Part shown: positions 11,859 to 21,900 of the stretch, in pieces
Layout of the letters: each line of letters starts with the position of its first letter
Numbering within the stretch: position 1 is the first letter of the stretch
Source: Fasciola hepatica
Taxonomy: Eukaryota > Platyhelminthes > Trematoda > Plagiorchiida > Fasciolidae
NCBI GenBank assembly: GCA_948099385.1
Contig: CANUEZ040000116.1
Location: 15,659,501 to 15,723,500 of the forward strand
DNA length: 64,000 nucleotides
Direction: 5' to 3'
Program-made: the position numbers and the translations under genes
Notes under the pieces: generated by a model
Seen by the model: only the letters and a program-made list of their open reading frames with translations
Told to the model about the DNA's origin: nothing
Database searches by the model: none

Positions 11859-13453
11859 CTAGGAGTGGATTTCAGGGTCAAAGGGGAATATGCTGATGTT
11901 GAGGCTAGTAGGGACGCAGATGGGGTAATTCCAGCCAAGCTGGAATAAATGTTGCAGTGAGAGGGACTGCTGAGTGGTAAGGAGGCTGGGCATCAACGGA
12001 GGGGGAAACATCGGAGCAAGGGGAAAAACCTGTGGGGTTTGGCGGGTCGATATCCGACAGGGGTGATTAGGGGCAGCCGAGAAATACCGGCTAGTCGGAA
12101 TCGAGTGTCGGCTGAAGGGGGGAGTAGTGGGCAGGGTTGAAAATGCGTGAGGAATAGGGGTGTAGGGTAGTAGATTAAGCTGCACATTGTGGGAGGGGTA
12201 ACTCAAGTTGGATGGAACACCAAATATGGAGCAGCTAGAAGCGGGGGCAGTGTAGATAGTTGTTAGGTGAGAAGTACGACGTGAGGCAGATTGGATGGCG
12301 TGTGGGGGCCGTATTTTGGTACTGACAGGCAGTGTGCACGGTGAATTTGTAGGGATCACCGATGCATTGGAGCAAGGGGTATTTTCTAAGGTCGAAACCT
12401 TATTCGGTGAGTTAGGGCGAGTTGATTTAAGAGGAGACAGTTGAATGAGGGAGGGGCCTGTGAGAAGAATGGGAAGACTGTTAGACCTATTCCTCTGGAC
12501 GGCGAGTAGTTTATCACCGGAGGGAACAGAGGGCGAGTTAGAGTTCAGGGTGTATCCAACAGGCGATGAGGTGGGAGAGCGAGGCAATAGTTGGCGTCTT
12601 TTACTGGGTGGCAGTAAAATGGGTGAAGCGGAAATGTCTAAATCAACAGTAATGGGATTAGATTTTAAAGAGTTCAGTACGGGAGCAGATGAGGAGGCTG
12701 TGGGCGGATGTGAAGAAGCGGGAGGCGCGTGTGAAGATAAAGCAGTGGGACTTAAGAAGGAGCTGTGGAACGACCAGCCGTCTGTGTCGAAGGCTCAGAA
12801 CTAACAGGCGTCGTTCTAGTGGGGAAAGTCGAAGGAGATCTGGTAATTTCCCTTTGAAGTGGGGTTTTATCTACGGCTATTTTTATGTTTTTATAAGGAG
12901 AATTAGAAGCTACAGTGTAACGCATTTTTATGAATTCTTTGGCAGATAGATCATCTGCAAATCGCATAAGGATCGGGCAGTTGAAGCGCTGAACGCGCCT
13001 ACGCAGCATTGTTATTTAACAAGGAAGGTGGGCCATACCACATGCATTCAACAGTGTGTGCTTGACATGCCCCAGAGGTATTCTCTCTGGGACAATAAAA
13101 ACGACTGCATTACGAGAGTTCCTCACTCTTATGAGAACGTCGGATGCAACAGACTCGATAAAGCGGCCCGCAGCTGTCCGGTTTTGTAAGGTGGAATTTT
13201 CGATGCGTTCAGTGATGCAAAGTAGGGGGGCGAGTTTAGATATCTTATCTTCCAAGTTCAGAAGCTGAGACTTTATATCTGATAAACTTCGGTCTAGAAC
13301 AGCTGTTCTTTCCGTCGCCAAGCCTACAAAGTCACAGAGGTCAACCGAACACTGTTTTAGGGCCACGGGAGTTTGGAGAAGCCTACTTTTCTTAGTAACC
13401 GGGGTATGAGTGGACGGGGTAGTATTGGAAGTCTTCTTTGCTACACGTGGCAT
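11859..13453 (-). pseudogene. LINE copy 1 ORF1 (nucleic-acid-binding protein) remnant
   Basis: ORF1 proteins coat LINE RNA. The frame starts with ATG at 13453 (MPRVAKKTS, basic and Thr/Ser-rich). It continues through a heptad-like stretch (ERTAVLDRSLSDIKSQLLNL) that could form a coiled coil, then SRNAVVFIVPER and RFNCPILMRFADDLSAKEFI, which recall an RRM-like domain. An in-frame stop at 13016-13018 interrupts it between ACGMAHLPC and MLRRRVQRF; copy 2 reads through at this point (PHFPCNISSL). A frameshift follows between 12752 and 12587, then a long Pro/Ser/Thr-rich tail to 11859. A run of ten G (11813-11822) lies just beyond the end. The function is inferred from position and composition. 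Confidence 0.68.
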
Positions 13454-13709
13454 TTTGAAATATCAAAAAGATGCTGTGAATGAGGTGGAAAAGTAAAGGC
13501 AAACTAGAGCTGGGTTAGAATTTACTACTGAGAAAAAAAATACCTGAATTTCTGTGGGTTAACGGAATACTCTAAGAAAATATAATTTTTAGTATTTCCA
13601 AAGACAGATGAATGAAAACTATATCGATAACAGCACGCAGAACAACCTGGTGTAGCGCAGCAGCAATTTCAGCAACTGAATTATTACTCGGTTGTAGATG
13701 CCCTGCTTA

Positions 13710-14138
13710 CGTTTGAGTCGATGGTTCGTTGTCTGCCTGTTGGAATGCGAAGTCGCTGAACTGTGGTTACAGACCGAATCTGCCGGAAAAGAACGCGAGG
13801 CCAAGCTCGAAGATCTCACCGGGTACATCGACCGATTGTCAAGCCTTGCCAATAGCCGATCGGGGCAAATTTTGCGGGAGAGCTATAAGACAGTAAGGCC
13901 GAGAGCTAATGCTTCATCCGTAGAGCTGTAGAAGTAATACAGAACAAAACCGTAGGTGAATGCACATGTCGTCTCTTATAAGAGTACGATGTCAGTGACT
14001 TGCGCCCTCTGCAAGGTAACTGGCCGTCTGACGGATTGTCCGAGTAATAATGACCGGTGTACCCTAGCCAAGAAGAACGGCGCTCGCTTTATGCCGACAT
14101 GCCTCACCCCGTGCGGCCGACTGCGGTTATCAAATTAA
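13710..14138 (+). pseudogene. gag: BEL/Pao gag end with zinc knuckle
   Basis: Reads FESMVRCLPVGMRSR, then in the next frame VAELWLQTESAGKEREAKLE followed by SLANSRSGQIL. This matches the conserved block of BEL/Pao gag before the zinc knuckles. At 13989-14136 lies TCALCKVTGRLTDC, then LAKKNGARF and CLTPCGRLR, the expected double-knuckle layout. Here the His of the first knuckle reads Gly (VTGRLTDC for the usual NHRLTDC) and the second has lost its His. Frameshifts divide the segment. It ends just ahead of the protease, the normal gag-pol order. Confidence 0.65.
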
Positions 14139-14309
14139 GTGTCGTCCTGAAGGCTACTGAGGCAACGGTCATTCTTTGTGGCATACAAAATAAGCTTAGA
14201 GTGCTCCGAATTCTGGGGAGTTGAAGAGCATCTGCCATCCAACGGGTAACCCAGGTAAGCCGGTGAGGCCACATTTCTTTCTGGTAGGAGTGACGACGCG
14301 TAAGCAGTA

Positions 14310-14676
14310 GCTTTTCCGGACGCTGGGTCGGACATGACTTCGAGGGGTCGCGTGCTTGTGAATCAGCGTAGCCCAGAGTGCAAAACCACGTTGGTTAGGA
14401 TCAGCACCTAGTGATTCTGTGCACCAATAAGTCAGGAAAGGTAAAACCACGGCCGGTATCTCTGTTGGATGCGGAAACTGTTGAGATACCACAATCGTTC
14501 GCAACACAGGTTCTACCGATGCGACCAATAGGCTCCTTTGCGACAATGGGCAAAGGGCGGCTTCAACTACCAAGAGTCACAATTGAGGAAGTGACAGATA
14601 TAGAGGTTGGCATCACCGCTGGCTGTAACAAGCCTCAGGCCCGCTGGGTAATCCCTCAAAAGAAAGGAAACTGTTA
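14310..14676 (+). pseudogene. pol: BEL/Pao aspartic protease remnant
   Basis: Cleaves the gag-pol polyprotein in intact elements. The catalytic motif DAGSDMT is present (Asp codon 14319-14321), the D-x-G of retropepsins. After a frameshift the frame at 14411-14676 reads SLLDAETVEIPQ, VLPMRPIGSF and LPRVTIEEVTDIEVGITAGC, then ARWVIPQKKG. This corresponds to the second half of a BEL/Pao protease, where the lineage normally reads VDLLIG near its end. The family call follows from the order and the D-x-G motif. Confidence 0.62.
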
Positions 14677-14960
14677 AGAACTATTTTGAAATCTACAGTA
14701 TGCCACACGTTATACAATGAGACTCAAGGCCTGGTCCTGCTGAGTCTTTTGAGTCTCACCAGTAGAGGCATCGAACCTAAGTCGAAAAGCAAGGATGATT
14801 CTGGTATTCGGGGTTCAGAAGATGAGCATGAGGCCGGCTCCCAAGAAAATCATGCTGCTTTGACGACCGTTCAGACAGATGCTGGACAAGGCGAACGGCT
14901 TGACAAGCTAGTGCCAGGCAGCAAACCACTAATCTCTATCTCCTGTTAGGTTCGAAAGTC

Positions 14961-16631
14961 ACTTCGCCAAGGAGGGATAGTGAGTTGGTTGGGCAAGACC
15001 AGCCCTGAACGAAACAATGTTGCGACTAAGTGGTGGCAGACTACATGTTAAGCCAGGCATTTTCTGACCCTTTCTCCCACAACATTGATCACGGAATGTG
15101 GCAGGCTCAAGTTTGGTAGCCTGAGGCCCCCTCCGGTCCACTGTCTTCGTGAATGAGGGCATTCTTTGCTAACTACCAACCAACCGGCAATAATAATGAT
15201 AACGATATATATTTCTCGACTATGATCGGGAAACTTGAGGAAGACATAATCATAAGGTACAGGGATTCAAATCTGTAAGTGCCGGCATAATAAAGCTGGG
15301 AAGTGTTTGAAGGAACTGAAGTGGTAGGGTTAGGGCAGAAAATAAAAGTCAGTTTCGGTCTCAGAGACAGATGTAGTATTTATTTCGAGACATCTTTCAC
15401 ACGGAGTATCGTCCGAATTGGACAGCAGGTGAGTTAGCTAGATCAACAAGCACTGGAGCTCAGCACAACTGCTGTCATTCAGTGAGAATAAAATGTAAAC
15501 GGCAATGTTTGTCTTGTCAAGCAACGCGAGAGAATTCACAGTATGTCAACGCCTGGGGCGAGGATGTGTCTCAGACAAAACGACCAGCCTCTTCATTTTT
15601 CGCGTCTGTGCGGGACACTGAATTGTTCAATCGGTTGGTCGTTGATCACAGTGGCTGCCATCTCCGGGAGACAAAAAGTGTAATATGTACATTGAGTGGC
15701 TGTTAATCGAATATCATCCTTTGGTACATAGACAGTGAGGGCTGTTGTATTAATGGGTGTTCCGAACAAGCTGATTTGCTGCTGTTATTCTGTAGCAGGT
15801 GCACCTGTCGGCGTCCAAATTTTACCGATAGCGTTGAGGAACTACAACAAGGAGGCGAGCATCTGTTTTGAGGAAGTTGGTGACCCCAAACAGGAGAAAC
15901 CTGAAGGGTGACGGAAAAGCTCGACTGGTTTTTGTTGCCTTCATTCTTGTACAGTACACGTTTCTCTCATGTATTCCGTGTTCTCCAGTTTGGCTGGGCT
16001 TGGTGCATAGAAGGATTACCGACGAGTCACGCATGTGTCCGCTTCCAGCTAACGGGTCTGTTACTCCGCTACACTACAACAGGGATTCGTGAAGACCTAG
16101 CCAAACACGAAACTGCTGAAAAAGTAGTCCATGGAGTTTGAAAAAGATGCTGTGTATACACGAACGGAGTGAACGGCGCTTCACCGAGAGATCGGAGAAA
16201 GAACAGAGACTTCTAGAAAAAAACACTTGTGAGCACCGACTGGATGTCTAAAGGATCCACAAAGGGAAACTGTGGGGGGAGTTCTACCGATGAATGACTG
16301 GTAACGGTCGAGAATGAAACCAGCATAGGGTCAGCGAGTTATAATCAATGGTATCATGGGCGTAAATTGAAGTTTTTGTACACTGATGTCCTTTGAACAA
16401 ATCACACAGCAAGAGGAAGGTAGTTTCAAATACCTAATGGAGGAAAGAGCTTTTGAAGTCAGATAAGTTTATCATGGTTGTCCATTTTTTAGGTAATTCC
16501 GCTGCTGCATAGAGAAAAACACGTTTTGCTCGAAAGTGGACATGAGGACGAATAGTTTACCAGAAATGCAATGTGCTTTTGAGGCAGCATGAGTGATGGA
16601 CTCTTATCTGAGGATCTCAAAACGGAGCCTG
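14961..16631. other. Unassigned sequence between BEL/Pao fragment and Gypsy 2
   Basis: No gene recognised. Frames at 15482-15706 and 15868-16141 (+) could be decayed BEL/Pao pol but show no motif I can defend. Confidence 0.45.
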
Positions 16632-16822
16632 TGTTGTACTCACTGCCTCTTGTTACTGTCCTCTCGTAGCCCGCACTTCCTTATCTTCACATTCCCTACC
16701 CCAGCGAATTAGCTCAGTCTGTTGAACGAATGAAGCCTGTATACTGGGTCTCTAATCGTTATCCTCTGACGTGATGATTGTTTCATCGAAAAAAGATACA
16801 CAATACTTAGTCACAGTACACA
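16632..16822 (+). repeat. 5' LTR of Gypsy 2
   Basis: 191 bp, starting TGTTGTAC and ending GTACACA. It aligns with 20803-20991; the strongest blocks are GTTGAACGAAT, CCTGTATACTGGGTCTCT and GATGATTGTTTCAT. The sequence just after it does not show a clean TGG primer-binding site. Confidence 0.8.
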
Positions 16823-16831
16823 GTTTACCCA

Positions 16832-17426
16832 TTGAACAATAGACAAAACTCTGCCACCCTGACCCCCAATGCCAACCCCTCGTCACAGGCGCCATCAGCT
16901 ACCTGGAAACGCTCGTTTCGCACATTCAGTACTTTCATCACTGAGTATTTAACACTATCTTCCGACAGGTTCGAAGTTTTGACGAACTACGTCACGTCAC
17001 CTGTATACGAAAATATCGTCGAGTGCAAAATGTATGAAACTGCACTCCATACTGTTGAAAAGTTTACATAAAACAGAAAAATGGGTTTTTTGCTGGCCAA
17101 GTGTTGTCCCCTTGTAAACAGAAAATAGGCCGAACCCTGCACCAAGTCCTACAAAACCTAGAATTCTTGTCAAAGGACCGTGCTTTCCAATCCGTCTCAG
17201 CCGAACAAAACCAAACGTTATTCTCGATGCTTTCTTCGGCGGAATGCAACCTGAAACCATTAGACAAGGAAAACAAATCGCTGGATCTCGATACTGGCCA
17301 CGGACAAGCCCGCTATTTGGAAGTTGCTTGCCACCATTCTCTTTAAATTCACTCGTCCGATTCCTCGTATTCTGCCTCAACATGTTAGTAAGATATGCTG
17401 AAGGAATCGCGCTCTCCCCATTTTGA
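16832..17426 (+). pseudogene. gag: Gypsy 2 gag remnant
   Basis: Begins with ATG at 16832, directly after the 5' LTR. It reads DRFEVLTNYVTSPVYENIVE and ETALHTVEKF, then after a stop and frame changes LQNLEFLSKDRAFQSV, and ENKSLDLDTGHGQARYLE near 17270-17330. The last block corresponds to the conserved gag segment (LDLxTxxxQARxLE) of CsRn1-type elements. The zinc knuckle expected further on is not clear. At least three frames are needed to read it, so no protein can be made. Confidence 0.72.
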
Positions 17427-18239
17427 GTGGGGCCTGGCAGCAGCAGCAGAAACTGATGGACGTTACTCCTGTGTGTAAGCCAAACTCTCTCGTTCCTGAT
17501 ATCCCGCTTGAGAGGCCGTGCGCAAGCTGTGTGATGAAAAAGGGCAATACCAAAGGAAGCGTCGGTCAGCTCCGCCCACCGAAACTACTTCGGTGGCTAG
17601 CTCTTTGTTGTCTTCCAAAACACGAGCTTTTGCTCCTTAGTGCCTTCTGACGGTAACACAGCTTTTCATCATCGAAGCACCTTTGTAGGCTTTTGGGAAT
17701 ACCGGCAGTTCAGATAGTCACATACCAAGTTCTGTTATTCAGACACAGTGCTAGAAGATTGAAGGGTCAAGCAGTTTCATTACCATGGAATCACTAGTCT
17801 TACATCTTGCACACATGGACTCTTAGTTGTGACGTTGTCTTACAAAAACTCTAACTACTCTCCCGTTAAACTTTCCGTCCTGTCCAACCTTCACGTGGAT
17901 GTACCCTTAGGTCATGGTCTCTCGAGTTTGAATGAAATGCGAATAGTCTCTTTTAAAGGCGAAATTATATCCTTTTGATTGTGTAGCCCTACTGCTGCTC
18001 TTTATGACCCGCCGCCTCTGTTTCTCAACCTAATAACCAATAGCACTCCGATAGGAACTAAATAACGACTACATTCCTCCGTAGGTGAAGGCTCCGTAAA
18101 GATGGAAGTCGAACATCTAATAAAATAGCAAGTCATAGAATCGTCCAACTTACGTTTGCTCTCTCGGATACTGGCCACCAATAACGAAGGGTAAAAAAGC
18201 ATAATGGTAATTAATTACAGCCAGACATCCAACCAATAA
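17427..18239. other. Gypsy 2 interior, protease and N-terminal RT not resolved
   Basis: Lies between gag and RT, where zinc knuckle, protease and the start of RT belong. I could not find D-S/T-G or other convincing motifs. The segment is probably decayed pol. Confidence 0.4.
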
Positions 18240-18760
18240 ATGCTCCTTGAAGCCTATCTACTCCCAAAACTCGATCAAGTGAGGGGAGGAAACCTCAAAC
18301 TATGGAGCTTCTATTACCTTGGATATGAAACCTGCCTGTCGCCAAATACCGATTCTGAAGGAAGACAAAGCTTTCACTGCCTTTTCGGTCTGCGGAAACT
18401 TGGTGTCATCAACGGTGTTTTGGGCATTCAGAGGGCCAATAATCAGATTATCAGTGCAAAAACCCTCTCAGGAACCCTTGCGCACTTGGGCAATATTACT
18501 ACTTACGGCGAGGACAAAAAACAACACCAAGAAACCTATCGGAATTCTACACTGCCGCTGAAAAACACGGACTGACAGGTCACAACAGCAAAAACACGAT
18601 CAAAGTAAAGCTGGTTAGGCTTTTGGGATGCAAAGTGTCGCACATATCGAATAAATCTGATCCTGCTGGACTTGAACTTCTTCAAAACCTACCGCTTCCG
18701 AAAGATTCAGAGTCTCAACAGAGCGTCATTGGACTCTTCGTTTATTATTCACAATGTATG
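18240..18760 (+). pseudogene. pol: Gypsy 2 reverse transcriptase remnant
   Basis: Across frames it reads DMKPACRQIPILKEDKAFTA (18319-18380), equal to the DLKSAYHQIPI motif A block with its catalytic Asp retained. LSGTLAHLGNITTYGEDKKQH (18463-18525) follows at motif C, where the family has YLDD or YLDN; here it is HLGN, so the catalytic pair is gone. Then come TAAEKHGLTGHNS, RLLGCKVSHI, LLQNLPLPKDSESQQ and IGLFVYYSQ, the conserved connection ahead of RNase H. The order and spacing are canonical. Two frame changes occur between 18240 and 18550. Confidence 0.82.
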
Positions 18761-18894
18761 TCACATTACTAGGATGAAATTCGACTTCTATTTACCAACC
18801 GAATACTTCACGTGCCGGAGGAAATTGCAACTTCCTGCAAGTTCATGTAGGACGAAATGTCGAGATCCGTCACGCCATTTTAGATCCAAAGTCA

Positions 18895-19200
18895 CTCCTT
18901 GTGTTTGAGGCTGAAGCTTCTGATATCGCTATCGCTGCAGAGCTAACAAGGAGCTGTAGGTCGGTTGCTTTCTCTTCGAAGACATTGACAGCTAATGAGG
19001 GACATCATTCATCGGTGAAAAAGCAGGGGTATGCTTTTGTTCAGGTCTTTCGAAAGTGGCGAGATAACTTACTTGGACTGCCGGTGGCAATGCAGCTCTC
19101 AGCTCAAGCGGTTCAAAAATCCGGCTGTCTGATGCTTGTCGGATTTTCCATGACGGGATGTTTCGTGCCACTCACGCCGAAAGAACCGCCACAGGGCTGA
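18895..19200 (+). pseudogene. pol: Gypsy 2 RNase H remnant
   Basis: Degrades the RNA template in intact elements. The frame reads FEAEASDIAIAAELTRSC, where the family has VETDASDIAIAATL, so the first catalytic Asp reads Glu. It continues VAFSSKTLTANEGHHSSVKK and VFRKWRDNLLG, all recognisable RNase H landmarks. The frame then loses similarity; a related piece, KYGTKISGF, appears at 19520-19545. It sits directly downstream of the RT remnant, as expected. Confidence 0.75.
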
Positions 19201-19539
19201 GCCTTTCCCATCGTCCGGCAGTCTATCTTCCTGATCTCCGGCAATGCAAGACGCAAGATGCCGTCAATATTGGTGTGCTGAACCCTCTGGCATTGTCCGG
19301 TGGTCCGTCTTCCAGTTCGGTGTCAATACCAGATGCATGAATCTGACAAGACTTGCATTTTAAACCCTCTCCTTCCCTCCTGTTGCCTCTTTATCCAGTT
19401 AGCCGTCTTCCGGCGCACTGGTAACTTTGGGATTACAAGATGATCACAAGATCCGGGGACATTTGGGCCCTAGCCTGTTATTCGTGTATCACTTCAAGAC
19501 TTCAAGAAAAAATTACACTTTCATTTAAATACGGAACAA

Positions 19540-20592
19540 AGATCAGTGGCTTTTGTGTGCGATTCACCGGGGGAAGTAAAGAATGATAAGATACAGCGAC
19601 GGTGTATCAAACTATCGCAGCACAATTTCAGCGTGACTTGTCGTCGCAGCGAGAACAACAAAGCACCCGGTACAATATTGTGTGGATATTGCGGCTCCGC
19701 ACATAGTATTAGTCTAAATGCTTTACATGATTCTCTATGCCTTCCCCTCCCGGAATAGTCTGCTTGATACACTTTGTACGATACAAGAATCTTCCATTTC
19801 CGGTTGAGGATGTCGAGAAAGCCGCATCGAGTTTTCCTGTCTGCTTTGAGCCGAAACCGGGGTTTTGCAAAATACCTTCTGGAGATATGATTAAAGCCAC
19901 ATCACTATTCAAAGATAGGCTGCTTTGGCTACTCGTAATTGGTACCCACTTATTATAGTTGACAAGTACTCCAGATCCCCATTTGCCTTTCTATGCCAGG
20001 ACATGAAGGCCTCAGCTATCATTGACAGATCCTGTCAACTGTTCTCCATGTTTGGCATATCTTCGTGCAACCACTTAGGTGGCCGTCCTTCGTTCACGTC
20101 TGAGCAACCGGGACACTCCCCACAAGCTAAAAGAATTGCGACCAGCAGAAAGACGGCGTACAATCTACATTTTGATGGGCAAATAGAACATCTAAGTGGC
20201 ATCATGCGGCGTCGCATCTCTCTCGTCATTAAATCCAGGTCTCTGCCGAATACCGGATGGAAAACTGTCCTTCCAGGTGCACTCTATTTCGTTCGCTTCT
20301 CGTTGTGCGCTGCCAAGAAAGCCATCCCACACGACCATTTTCTGCTACATAGCGGGACATTTCCAACGACAGTCTCTGTGTCAAGTTGGCCCACTGTTCC
20401 CGGACCAATCCTTGGGGTGGGGTCATGTCGCTAGCCAGAGTATGAGCCTGCCGTCGACGAAGTGCGCCTCGTCGAATGTAACTCAAGGTATGCTTTTTTG
20501 TGTCTACCAGACAGGCCTGAGGAAGCAGCTTCTATTCACAACCTTGATCTAAAAAAGCAGCAGCAGCATATTCTTGATGACACAAATTTTTG
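19540..20592 (+). pseudogene. pol: Gypsy 2 integrase remnant
   Basis: Segments in three frames: NDKIQRRCIKLSQHNFSVTC and AHSISLNALHDSLC (end of RNase H and start of the zinc-binding region); IHFVRYKNLPFPVEDVEKA; and WYPLIIVDKYSRSPFAFLC (first catalytic Asp region). CNHLGGRPSF follows, where the family has HSDRGASF, so the second catalytic Asp reads Gly. Next is KRIATSRKTAYNLHFDGQIE, with the catalytic Glu kept. The C-terminal part continues to a frame ending DLKKQQQHILDDTNF with a stop at about 20592. The polypurine tract follows about 200 bp later. Confidence 0.82.
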
Positions 20593-20788
20593 AGTCGGAC
20601 ACATATGGCATGCTGGACCGCCACGCGAAAGCTGATGGCTTCGCTCACTCAAGAGTGCTAGACCAACATATTCTCAATAACACACTGCAGTCGTCTCTCG
20701 GAGATAAAAAGCAAAAGTACTGCCGTACAGTCTCCGAAATATCGAAGCGCAAACGTTCTCAACTGCCGTAGTCTAAGTTGTAAAACGT

Positions 20789-20802
20789 AGAGGGGCAGGA
20801 AG
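20789..20802 (+). other. Polypurine tract of Gypsy 2
   Basis: AGAGGGGCAGGAAG, all purine except one C, directly before the TG that opens the 3' LTR. This is the usual primer site for plus-strand synthesis and fixes the LTR boundary. Confidence 0.75.
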
Positions 20803-20991
20803 TGGTATGCCAACTGCTCCTTGTTACCGTCCGCTCGTAACGCACATTTCTACATTTTCACACTTACTACCTCAGCCTATGTGCTCAGTTAGTTGAACGA
20901 ATAAACCTGTATACTGGGTCTCTTATCTTCTCCCTCTGACATGATGATTGTTTCATAGAAAAAGATAGAAAATAGTTAATCGCAAAGCACA
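20803..20991 (+). repeat. 3' LTR of Gypsy 2
   Basis: 189 bp, starting TGGTATGC and ending AAGCACA. It pairs with 16632-16822. Both copies contain CCTGTATACTGGGTCTC and GATGATTGTTTCAT in the same order and spacing. Confidence 0.8.
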
Positions 20992-21364
20992 ACGGAATCT
21001 TTGGGGATACTGTCAGTTGGGGTGAAAAGACGGAGCAGATGCCTCAAAACAAATATGAGGGAGTGGTGTGGGGCGACGAACCCCTTAGACGGAAATCCTA
21101 CTTCAGTGGTTTGCAGGGGACTAGACCCGAGGTGAAAACGGATACTATATGTATGCAAGAATCAAAGTCCCTACATAAGCACTAAAAAGGTATGCAACCG
21201 AATTCCGACGAACAGTGAGTGACTGGTATGTTATTCCGTAAAGCTGGTGCTTGCCACTGACGTCAGGCTGGGAATTAAGGTCCGCGAATGGGTGGGCTCG
21301 CCGGTCGCGACTGAGCGTTCATGAAAAAATGTCTAGGGTGGCGGGGAAAATTGGGCTGATATGA

Positions 21365-21900
21365 CATTAGTTGACGAAGTGGAGGGTACCACTTTGAGGA
21401 TGCAGCAGCTATGTTTGAATTGCGGTGGTCACTTGATACTACTACTCGGTATGAACAAAACCGCTTGCAGGGTAGGCGGGAAGCAATTTTCGGGGCGGTG
21501 GTTGCCGTTGTTTGGTGCAGGGAACCCGCAGTGCTGTCAGGTGAAACTATTATGGTGGCCTGTAACCCGGGTAAGCAAGCTATGTAAGAGGCTCCCGATA
21601 GCTTCGGCCAGCATGAGTAAACGTTTAAGCAATGGCGGTCCAAAGTGGAACAACCCTCAATTCGGTAAATCCGCGTGATGGCCCGGAAGTAAGGCCCAAT
21701 GTACCGATGGCTACCCAAGTAACCAGCATGATCTGGAAGAGATCGGGTACATGGCAGTTTGGAGAATATTCCAGCTGGGGATTATGACCGACTTTCTAAT
21801 AAAAATGCAGCAATTACGATTTCGGTGGAAGGAGTGATCAGGACCCAGGATAGGTGGAGATCGCCAGTCTGGAAGTGGTTCCGGCCGTACGTTGTGATAG
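21365..21900. repeat. Dispersed repeat R2, copy b
   Basis: The partner of 6970-7480 (perfect 22-bp block at 21704-21725). A 147-codon minus-strand frame (21275-21718) covers it but has no counterpart open in the other copy, which argues against coding. Confidence 0.55.

Larger units (their letters stand above)
8090..13655 (-). mobile_element. Full-length CR1/Jockey-like LINE, copy 1
   Basis: A non-LTR retrotransposon read on the minus strand: 5' end near 13655, ORF1 (13453-11859), endonuclease (about 11770-10670), RT (about 10650-9004) and a 3' untranslated tail of about 0.9 kb. Copy 2 at 56100-61603 matches it collinearly from the 5' leader (ATCGATAACA near 13627 and 61575) through both ORFs to the tail (GATCAACGGTTAACGG near 8126 and 56140). 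The shared ends define the limits. Most LINE copies are cut short at the 5' end, so two full-length ones are notable. Copy 1 has in-frame stops in ORF1 and the endonuclease and frameshifts near 10350 and 10655, so it is not autonomous. Target-site duplications were not identified. Confidence 0.85.
13680..14960 (+). mobile_element. BEL/Pao-like retrotransposon fragment
   Basis: A plus-strand fragment holding the end of gag, the zinc knuckle and the protease of a BEL/Pao element, directly beside the 5' end of LINE copy 1. Its zinc-knuckle and protease sequences differ from those of the element at 39-45 kb, so it is another lineage. No LTR was found. Possible further pol sequence to about 16.1 kb is too decayed to support. 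Confidence 0.68.
16632..20991 (+). mobile_element. Ty3/Gypsy (CsRn1-like) LTR retrotransposon (Gypsy 2)
   Basis: A 4.36 kb plus-strand element with a recognisable LTR pair (16632-16822 and 20803-20991), a polypurine tract just ahead of the 3' LTR, and gag, RT, RNase H and integrase in canonical order. The protein signatures resemble the CsRn1-type Gypsy group of flatworms. Every domain is broken by frameshifts or stops, and key catalytic residues are replaced. By eye the two LTRs agree at roughly three positions in four, so the insertion is old. AACGGA at 16621-16626 and 20991-20996 is a possible trace of a target-site duplication, but it stands five bases from the 5' LTR start and overlaps the last base of the 3' LTR, so it is weak. 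Confidence 0.85.

Noticed and set aside
15868..16141. Possible BEL/Pao RT continuing from the 13.7-15.0 kb fragment
   Set aside because: Only scattered residues fit (ARLVFV, then ETAEKVV); no catalytic motif or convincing block order.
16621..20996. AACGGA at both sides of Gypsy 2 as a target-site duplication
   Set aside because: The left copy stands five bases from the LTR start and the right copy begins on the last LTR base, so the placement does not fit a clean duplication; mentioned only as a possible trace.
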